The notes beneath the pieces are model-generated. The model ran no database searches. It worked only from the letters and a program-made list of their open reading frames with translations, and was not told the origin of the DNA. Of a stretch of DNA of 64,000 nucleotides, positions 58,301-64,000 are shown one piece after another. Both the position numbers and the translations under genes were made by a program. The stretch is from Pseudomonas sp. Au-Pse12 (lineage in GTDB: Bacteria > Pseudomonadota > Gammaproteobacteria > Pseudomonadales > Pseudomonadaceae), in assembly GCF_021341665.1 (NCBI RefSeq), contig NZ_JAJTTH010000015.1, positions 46,623 to 110,622 on the forward strand. The letters run 5' to 3'. Positions within the stretch are counted from its first letter, which is position 1, and every line of letters starts with the position of its first letter.

Positions 58301-58882
58301 TCAGCGCTGCAAGAGGATGCGTCCGCGGCTCAGGTCCGCCAGCTGGTGCTGCAGGGTGTCGATCTGCGCTTCGCCGAGGGCCAGTTGCAGCTCTACGCCA
58401 TTGGCAGTGAAGTCTTCCTCGACCAGCACACCGCCCAGTTCGGCGACCCGCAGTTTGACCAGTGCCAGCTCGCTGAAACTGCAGGCGCAGCGCAGTGGCA
58501 CACGGTTGACCAGGGCAATGCGCTCGGCGCCCTGCAGGCATTTGTTGGCACCGCCGCCATAGGCTCGGGCCAGCCCGCCGGTGCCCAGCTGGATGCCGCC
58601 GTACCAGCGGATCACCAGCACCGCCACCTGGTCGCAGTCTTGGGCCTCGATGGCCGCGAGGATCGGCCGCCCGGCGGTGCCGCCGGGCTCACCGTCGTCG
58701 TTGCTGCGGTACTGGTCGGCGAGTTTCCACGCCCAGCAGTTGTGCGAAGCGTTGAGGTCGCTGTGCTGCTGGATGAAGGCTTGAGCCTCGGCCGCGCTGC
58801 TGATGGGCGCGGCGTAGGTGATGAAGCGGCTTTTGCGAATTTCCTCGCGGTATTCGCAAAGGCCGGCCAAGGTAAAAGGCAT
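58301..58882 (-). CDS. IMPACT (YigZ) family protein
   Basis: A 193-residue member of the UPF0029/IMPACT family. The conserved core is SHNCWAWKL, DDGEPGGTAGRPIL and LVIRWYGGIQLGTGGLARAYG (about 100-125). A C-terminal ferredoxin-like domain follows (VNRVPLRCACSFSELALVKL). Eukaryotic IMPACT counteracts Gcn2; the bacterial role is unclear. The ATG at 58882 has only a weak ribosome binding site. The longer upstream frame is out-of-frame TetR sequence. Confidence 0.88.
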   Translation of the reverse strand: MPFTLAGLCEYREEIRKSRFITYAAPISSAAEAQAFIQQHSDLNASHNCWAWKLADQYRSNDDGEPGGTAGRPILAAIEAQDCDQVAVLVIRWYGGIQLGTGGLARAYGGGANKCLQGAERIALVNRVPLRCACSFSELALVKLRVAELGGVLVEEDFTANGVELQLALGEAQIDTLQHQLADLSRGRILLQR

Positions 58883-58896
58883 GCGTATCGGTCTTT

Positions 58897-59559
58897 TTAA
58901 GAGGCGGGCGTCAGGCCACAGCCTTTGAGGATGATGCGGATCAGGTTGTTGCCGGCGTCTTCCATGTCCTGCTTGGTCAGCCGGCTGCGGCCGGTGACGC
59001 GGCAGATCTGCGTGGCGAAGTCGGCGTAGTGCTGGGTGCTGCCCCACAGCAGGAAGATCAGGTGCACCGGGTCCACCGGGTCCATCTTGCCGGCGTCGAT
59101 CCAGGCCTGGAACACCGCGGCGCGGCCCTGGAACCAGGTGCGGTAGTCCTGGCTGAAATACTCGCTGAGGCATTCGCCACCGCTGATGATCTCCATGGCG
59201 AAGATTCGCGAGGCTTGCGGCTGGCGGCGGGAAAACTCCATCTTGGCGCGGATGTAGCGGGTCAGGGCTTCGGCCGGGTCGTCCTCGGCGGTGAGGGTGT
59301 TGAAGGTGCTGTCCCAGAGTTCGAGGATGTTGCTCAGTACCGCGATGTACAGCCCCAGCTTGTTGGTGAAGTAGTAGTGCAGGTTGGCTTTGGGCAGGCC
59401 GGCATTCTGCGCGATGGTGTTCATGCTGGTGCCTTTGAAACCGTGGCGGGCGAACTCGTTTTCGGCGGCCTGGATGATGGCCTCTTCATTTTTCTGCCGA
59501 ATGCGGCTGGCGGGTTTGCCGGGGTGAGGAGCGCTGTGGGCGGGGACTTCAAAGGTCAT
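58897..59559 (-). CDS. TetR-family regulator, RutR-like
   Basis: A 220-residue TetR regulator. The helix-turn-helix is at about 25-70 (AIIQAAENEFARHGFKGTSM, then IAQNAGLPKANLHYYF). The C-terminal part closely follows RutR of E. coli (YIRAKMEFSRRQPQASRIFAMEI, DPVHLIFLLWGSTQHYADFA). RutR binds uracil/thymine and regulates pyrimidine use and other genes, so a nucleobase-type effector is inferred. I took the ATG at 59559. It precedes the IMPACT gene by 14 bases on the same strand. Confidence 0.85.
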   Translation of the reverse strand: MTFEVPAHSAPHPGKPASRIRQKNEEAIIQAAENEFARHGFKGTSMNTIAQNAGLPKANLHYYFTNKLGLYIAVLSNILELWDSTFNTLTAEDDPAEALTRYIRAKMEFSRRQPQASRIFAMEIISGGECLSEYFSQDYRTWFQGRAAVFQAWIDAGKMDPVDPVHLIFLLWGSTQHYADFATQICRVTGRSRLTKQDMEDAGNNLIRIILKGCGLTPAS

Positions 59560-59826
59560 GGAGGTTTCCGAGCAAGTCTGTGGGTGCAACCTGTGCGTTG
59601 ATAGCGCACCCAGGTTGATCCGACAAGCCTTGGTGCGACAAAAGCCTCAATGGGCCTTCAGGCTATGGTTTTCCGGCGCCGGATTTGTGTCATTCACCAC
59701 GCTTTGCGTGGCGTTCGGGTTGAAGTGTCTGCGGGCGTTTTTTTTGCAAAAAGCTGTCCAGGTTGTTTTTGCGTGTTGCCGATCAGGGGCATCGAGCGAA
59801 GGACCTTGCAGGTGTCTGGAGGATTT

Positions 59827-60747
59827 TCAGCGGGTCGCCGCGAGGCTCTCCAGGAAGCTTTCCAGCACCAAATGGGGGCGCCGGCCCTTGCGCGTGACCG
59901 ATGCCAGGCTCAGGTCATAGAAGCGCGACTTGGGCTTGAGGGCGCGCAACCGGCCCTGCTGCACCCAGAGGCTGGCGTAATGGTCCGGCAGGTAGCCAAT
60001 GTAGCGCCCGGTGAGAATCAGGAAGGCCATGCCCTCGCGGTCGGAGGCGCTGGCGGTGCAGTTCAGGGCCTGGTAGTGGGCCTGGATCTCGGCCGGTAGG
60101 CGGAACGTCGGGGCGATGGCGTCCTGGTCGTTGAGGCGCTGGTCGTCCAGCTGCTTGTCGTCCACGTAGAACAGCGGATGACCCACCGCGCAGTACAGCA
60201 GTGAGCGTTCGTCATACAAGGGTTGGTATTCCAGGCCGGGCAGGGCGCTGGCCTGCGGCACCACGCCGACATGCAGGCGACCGTCGAGCACCCCTTGCTC
60301 GACTTCGTTGGGGGCGATCATGCGGATCTGGATCTGCACGTCCGGGCCGCGTTCCTTCAATTGCGCCAGGGCGTGGGTGATGCGCATGTGGGGCAGGGTT
60401 ACCAGGTTGTCGGTGAGGCCGATGATCAACTCGCCGCGCAGATGGCGGTGCAGGCCGTTGACCTCGGTGCGAAAACTTTCCAGGGCGCTGAGCAACTGCA
60501 GGGTCGACTGGTAGACCTCGCGGCCTTCTTCGGTGAGGGAGAAGCCGGCGCGTCCGCGTTGGCACAGGCGCAGGCCGACGCGTTGCTCCAGGTCGCTCAT
60601 CTGTTGGCTGATGGCCGAGCGGCCGATGCCGAGCACCGTCTCTGCGGCAGAGAAGCCGCCGCACTCCACCACGCTGCGAAAGATGCGCAGCAGGCGGATA
60701 TCAAAGTCGCTGACTTGCGCCAGCGGGTCGGCTCGACGGCTGCTCAT
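59827..60747 (-). CDS. bauR: LysR-family regulator BauR-like
   Basis: A 306-residue LysR-type regulator, divergent from bauA. The helix-turn-helix is at about 33-52 (FSAAETVLGIGRSAISQQMS). The effector domain runs from about 100 to 300 (GELIIGLTDNLVTLPHMRI). In P. aeruginosa BauR activates the beta-alanine catabolic genes in response to beta-alanine or polyamine-derived substrates. The shared intergenic region has a LysR-type dyad. Confidence 0.82.
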   Translation of the reverse strand: MSSRRADPLAQVSDFDIRLLRIFRSVVECGGFSAAETVLGIGRSAISQQMSDLEQRVGLRLCQRGRAGFSLTEEGREVYQSTLQLLSALESFRTEVNGLHRHLRGELIIGLTDNLVTLPHMRITHALAQLKERGPDVQIQIRMIAPNEVEQGVLDGRLHVGVVPQASALPGLEYQPLYDERSLLYCAVGHPLFYVDDKQLDDQRLNDQDAIAPTFRLPAEIQAHYQALNCTASASDREGMAFLILTGRYIGYLPDHYASLWVQQGRLRALKPKSRFYDLSLASVTRKGRRPHLVLESFLESLAATR

Positions 60748-60776
60748 AGTTTAGTGGATGCCAGACTGAAGGTTAT

Positions 60777-60800
60777 TAAAGTTGGATTTCACCGACTTTA
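60777..60800. promoter_or_regulatory. Candidate LysR-type operator between bauR and bauA
   Basis: TAAAGTTGG and CCGACTTTA form an inverted repeat with one mismatch around a 6-base spacer. It lies 29 bases upstream of the bauR start and 71 upstream of the bauA start, a usual place for a LysR activator. Confidence 0.6.
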
Positions 60801-60871
60801 TAGCCGTGGCAACTTAGCTGCAACAACGCTTTTATTCCTACGCCGCTTCATTGCCTTGCGAGGTTTTGCTC

Positions 60872-62221
60872 ATGAACATGCCGGAAACCGCTCCTCAGTC
60901 CCTGGCCAGTCAGCTCAAGCTTGACGCTCACTGGATGCCCTACACCGCCAACCGCAACTTCCAGCGTGACCCGCGCCTGATCGTCGGCGCCGAAGGCAGC
61001 TGGCTGGTGGATGACAAGGGCCGCAAGATCTATGACTCGCTGTCCGGTCTGTGGACCTGCGGCGCCGGTCACTCGCGCAAGGAGATCCAGGAGGCGGTAT
61101 CCAAGCAACTGGGCACCCTGGATTACTCCCCGGGTTTCCAATACGGTCACCCGCTGTCGTTCCAACTGGCGGAAAAAATCACCGACCTGACCCCGGGCAA
61201 CCTGAACCACGTGTTCTTCACTGACTCCGGCTCCGAGTGCGCTGACACCGCAGTGAAAATGGTGCGTGCCTACTGGCGTCTGAAAGGCCAGTCGACCAAG
61301 ACCAAGATGATCGGCCGTGCCCGTGGCTACCACGGGGTGAACATCGCCGGCACCAGCCTGGGGGGCGTTAACGGCAACCGCAAACTGTTCGGCCAGGCGA
61401 TGATGGACGTCGACCACCTGCCGCACACCCTGCTGGCCAGCAACGCGTTTTCCCGCGGCATGCCGGAGCAGGGCGGTATCGCCCTGGCTGACGAGCTGCT
61501 GAAACTGATCGAACTGCACGACGCTTCCAACATCGCAGCGGTCTTCGTCGAGCCGATGGCGGGTTCGGCTGGCGTACTGGTGCCACCACAGGGTTACCTC
61601 AAGCGTCTGCGGGAAATTTGCGACCAGCACAGCATCCTGCTGGTGTTCGACGAAGTGATCACCGGTTTCGGTCGTACCGGTGCCATGTTCGGTGCTGACA
61701 GCTTCGGCGTGACCCCGGACCTGATGTGCGTGGCCAAGCAAGTCACCAACGGCGCCATTCCCATGGGCGCGGTGATTGCCAGCTCCGAGATCTATCAGAC
61801 CTTCATGAACCAGGCGACGCCTGAGTACGCCGTCGAGTTTCCGCACGGCTACACCTACTCGGCGCACCCGGTGGCTTGTGCGGCAGGCCTGGCGGCGCTG
61901 GATCTGCTGCAGAAGGAAAACCTGGTGCAGAGCGTGGCTGAGGTCGCCCCGCATTTCGAGAATGCACTGCATGGCATCAAGGGCACGAAGAACGTGATCG
62001 ACATCCGTAACTTCGGCCTGGCCGGCGCGATCCAGATTGCCCCGCGTGATGGTGACGCCATCGTGCGTCCATTCGAGGCGGGCATGGCCTTGTGGAAAGC
62101 CGGCTTCTACGTGCGCTTTGGCGGCGACACCCTGCAGTTCGGCCCAACCTTCAACAGCAAGCCGCAGGACCTCGATCGCCTGTTCGATGCGGTTGGCGAA
62201 GTGCTGAGCAAGCTCGACTGA
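60872..62221 (+). CDS. bauA: Beta-alanine--pyruvate aminotransferase (class III, PLP)
   Basis: A 449-residue class III transaminase that moves the amino group of beta-alanine (and omega-amino acids) to pyruvate, giving malonate semialdehyde and L-alanine. Marks: WMPYTANRNF and SGLWTCGAGHSRKEI near the N-terminus, DSGSECADTAVKMVRAYW, RGYHGVNIAGTSLGG, LLVFDEVITGFGRTGAMFG and the PLP lysine in CVAKQVTNGAIPMG. The ATG at 60872 follows GAGG. It is followed by mmsA after 73 bases; in P. aeruginosa bauB lies between, but not here. Confidence 0.93.
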   Translation: MNMPETAPQSLASQLKLDAHWMPYTANRNFQRDPRLIVGAEGSWLVDDKGRKIYDSLSGLWTCGAGHSRKEIQEAVSKQLGTLDYSPGFQYGHPLSFQLAEKITDLTPGNLNHVFFTDSGSECADTAVKMVRAYWRLKGQSTKTKMIGRARGYHGVNIAGTSLGGVNGNRKLFGQAMMDVDHLPHTLLASNAFSRGMPEQGGIALADELLKLIELHDASNIAAVFVEPMAGSAGVLVPPQGYLKRLREICDQHSILLVFDEVITGFGRTGAMFGADSFGVTPDLMCVAKQVTNGAIPMGAVIASSEIYQTFMNQATPEYAVEFPHGYTYSAHPVACAAGLAALDLLQKENLVQSVAEVAPHFENALHGIKGTKNVIDIRNFGLAGAIQIAPRDGDAIVRPFEAGMALWKAGFYVRFGGDTLQFGPTFNSKPQDLDRLFDAVGEVLSKLD

Positions 62222-62294
62222 TTCGATCCTTCTTATATAGAAGCAGGCACGAAGTGGTTCGTGCCTGCGCCTTCCCCCTTTCAGGAGTCCCCGC

Positions 62295-63788
62295 ATGAGT
62301 CTGATTCAACACCTGATCCATGGTGAGCTGGTAAGCGACAACGGTCGCAGTGCCGACGTATTCAACCCGTCCACCGGTCAGGCGATTCATAAAGTGCCGC
62401 TGGCCAGCCGTGAAACCATCCAGCAGGCCATCGACTCTGCCAAATCCGCGTTCCCGGCCTGGCGTAATACACCACCGGCCAAGCGCGCCCAGGTGATGTT
62501 CCGCTTCAAGCAACTGCTGGAGCAAAACGAAGCACGCATTGCCCAACTGATCAGCGAAGAACATGGCAAGACGCTGGAAGACGCCGCGGGTGAATTGAAG
62601 CGCGGAATCGAGAACGTTGAGTACGCCTGTGCGGCGCCGGAGATTCTGAAGGGCGAGTACAGCCGTAACGTGGGGCCGAACATCGACGCCTGGTCCGATT
62701 TCCAGCCGCTGGGCGTGGTGGCGGGCATCACCCCGTTCAACTTCCCGGCCATGGTGCCGCTGTGGATGTATCCGCTGGCGATCGCTTGTGGCAACTGCTT
62801 CATCCTCAAGCCTTCCGAGCGCGACCCAAGCTCGACCCTGCTGATTGCCGAACTGCTGCATGAAGCCGGCCTGCCCAAAGGCGTGCTGAACGTGGTGCAC
62901 GGTGACAAGACTGCGGTGGATGCGCTGATCGAGGCGCCGGAAGTCAAGGCGCTGAGTTTTGTCGGCTCGACGCCGATTGCCGAATACATCTACGCCGAAG
63001 GCACCAAGCGCGGCAAACGCGTCCAGGCACTGGGCGGGGCGAAGAACCACGCGGTACTGATGCCGGATGCCGATCTGGATAACGCGGTCAGTGCGCTGAT
63101 GGGGGCCGCCTATGGTTCCTGTGGCGAGCGTTGCATGGCGATCTCGGTAGCCGTGTGTGTGGGGGACCAGGTAGCTGATGCCCTGGTTGCCAAGCTGGTG
63201 CCACAGATCAAGGCGCTGAAGATTGGTGCCGGCACTTCCTGTGGTCTGGACATGGGGCCGCTGGTTACCGCCCAGGCGCGTGACAAGGTCAGTGGCTATG
63301 TAGAAGACGGCGTTGCCGCGGGCGCGCAGCTGGTGGTGGACGGCCGCGGCTTGAGCGTGGCGGGTCATGAGGACGGCTTCTTCCTTGGCGGCTGCCTGTT
63401 CGACCGTGTCACTCCAGAGATGCGCATCTATAAGGAAGAGATTTTCGGGCCTGTGCTGTGCATCGTCCGGGTCAACAGCCTGGAAGAGGCCATGCAACTG
63501 ATCAACGATCACGAGTATGGCAACGGTACCTGCATCTTTACCCGTGACGGTGAAGCGGCGCGTCTGTTCTGCGACGAAATCGAAGTGGGCATGGTGGGCG
63601 TCAACGTGCCGCTGCCGGTGCCTGTGGCCTATCACAGCTTTGGTGGCTGGAAGCGCTCGCTGTTCGGTGACCTGCATGCCTACGGTCCTGATGGTGTGCG
63701 TTTCTACACTCGCCGCAAGGCAATCACTCAGCGTTGGCCGCAGCGCGCCAGCCATGAAGCCTCGCAGTTCGCGTTCCCTAGTTTGTAA
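62295..63788 (+). CDS. mmsA: CoA-acylating (methyl)malonate-semialdehyde dehydrogenase
   Basis: A 497-residue aldehyde dehydrogenase that converts malonate semialdehyde to acetyl-CoA (and methylmalonate semialdehyde to propionyl-CoA), using NAD+ and CoA. The P. aeruginosa bauC gene is of this kind. Motifs: FNFPAMVPLWMYPLAIACGN, SFVGSTPIAEYIY, and the catalytic Cys in GSCGERCMAISVAV (about residue 284). The C-terminal GWKRSLFGDLHAYGPDG is typical of the family. It completes beta-alanine degradation with bauA. A terminator follows. Confidence 0.94.
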   Translation: MSLIQHLIHGELVSDNGRSADVFNPSTGQAIHKVPLASRETIQQAIDSAKSAFPAWRNTPPAKRAQVMFRFKQLLEQNEARIAQLISEEHGKTLEDAAGELKRGIENVEYACAAPEILKGEYSRNVGPNIDAWSDFQPLGVVAGITPFNFPAMVPLWMYPLAIACGNCFILKPSERDPSSTLLIAELLHEAGLPKGVLNVVHGDKTAVDALIEAPEVKALSFVGSTPIAEYIYAEGTKRGKRVQALGGAKNHAVLMPDADLDNAVSALMGAAYGSCGERCMAISVAVCVGDQVADALVAKLVPQIKALKIGAGTSCGLDMGPLVTAQARDKVSGYVEDGVAAGAQLVVDGRGLSVAGHEDGFFLGGCLFDRVTPEMRIYKEEIFGPVLCIVRVNSLEEAMQLINDHEYGNGTCIFTRDGEAARLFCDEIEVGMVGVNVPLPVPVAYHSFGGWKRSLFGDLHAYGPDGVRFYTRRKAITQRWPQRASHEASQFAFPSL

Positions 63789-63800
63789 GTCGTAAGGCGT

Positions 63801-63836
63801 AAAGGCCGGCCCCCAGGGGCCGGCCTTTGCTTTTAT
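63801..63836 (+). terminator. Rho-independent terminator after mmsA
   Basis: AAAGGCCGGCCCC and GGGGCCGGCCTTT form a stem with a 2-base loop, followed by TGCTTTTA. It lies 13 bases after the mmsA stop codon. Confidence 0.8.
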
Positions 63837-63877
63837 GGGGCTTTTTGACCGTTTTGACAGATTTATGAACAAAACTG

Positions 63878-63905
63878 TTGACGGCAGATTCTATAGGCCT
63901 ATAAT
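63878..63905 (+). promoter_or_regulatory. Strong sigma-70 promoter, probably of a stable-RNA operon outside the window
   Basis: TTGACG (-35, 63878-63883), a 16-base spacer and a perfect TATAAT (-10, 63900-63905). The discriminator that follows is TCGCCCC. A near-consensus promoter with GC-rich discriminator is typical of rRNA-type operons, and no open frame starts in the remaining 95 bases. The gene it serves lies beyond the right edge. Confidence 0.65.
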
Positions 63906-64000
63906 TCGCCCCACTTCCGGCGCAGTCGAAACGGAAAACTCCTTGAGATTCAATGAGTTACACGATTTTCGACAGCGGTTACGCTTCGGTTCATCGAAGT

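Overview
The window is a GC-rich chromosomal segment of a Pseudomonas, most likely of the fluorescens/protegens/chlororaphis group. Gene families and local order match three blocks known from P. aeruginosa: the gcbA-speA block (PA4843-PA4839), the Tad/Flp pilus block with pprA/pprB (PA4293-PA4306), and the purine and beta-alanine block (PA0130-PA0148). REP-type palindromes in several gaps also fit this genus. No phage, IS transposase, CRISPR array, tRNA or rRNA gene was seen inside the window.

Layout. 1-6066: gcbA (diguanylate cyclase, cut by the left edge), a DUF2333 protein, a NUDIX hydrolase, a SUI1/YciH factor and speA. 6185-11284: a lipoprotein esterase, a MATE exporter, a small membrane protein, a MazG-like enzyme, cmoM and two DUF4136 lipoproteins. 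11383-24603: a Tad/Flp pilus locus (TadG-like, PprA-like sensor kinase, TadE, FppA, PprB, TadC, TadB, TadA, TadZ, RcpC, two near-identical Flp pilins, a lone receiver protein). The secretin rcpA and tadD are not in it. 24763-28207: a two-partner-secretion (TpsB) transporter without a classical partner, and a Gly-rich repeat lipoprotein beside an AT-rich gap. 28615-36046: a DUF606 transporter, a MaoC/FabG/thiolase fatty-acid group, a chemoreceptor with an apparent sigma-28 promoter, and a RIO1-type kinase. 36227-39915: a copper set (cueR, copA, copZ) with two CueR-type promoters. 40008-45404: transporters, a redox pair and a LysR regulator.

45466-57768 is a purine salvage and catabolism region: adenine/adenosine deaminase, a 2-oxoglutarate/Fe(II) dioxygenase-like protein, a BMP-family binding protein, 8-oxoguanine deaminase, and a nucleoside-type ABC transporter (ATPase plus two permeases). 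ChaA, a SUMF1-like lipoprotein, a short-chain dehydrogenase with a decayed MerR gene, and a small membrane protein are interspersed. 57769-58300 is non-coding and carries five matches to the DnaA-box consensus. 58301-63788 holds an IMPACT-family protein, a RutR-like regulator and the beta-alanine catabolic set bauR/bauA/mmsA. The right edge ends in a strong sigma-70 promoter with a GC-rich discriminator, probably serving a stable-RNA operon just outside.

The most notable points are the DnaA-box cluster, the Tad locus without a secretin next to an orphan TpsB and a repeat lipoprotein, the MerR gene remnant, and several unexplained palindromes.
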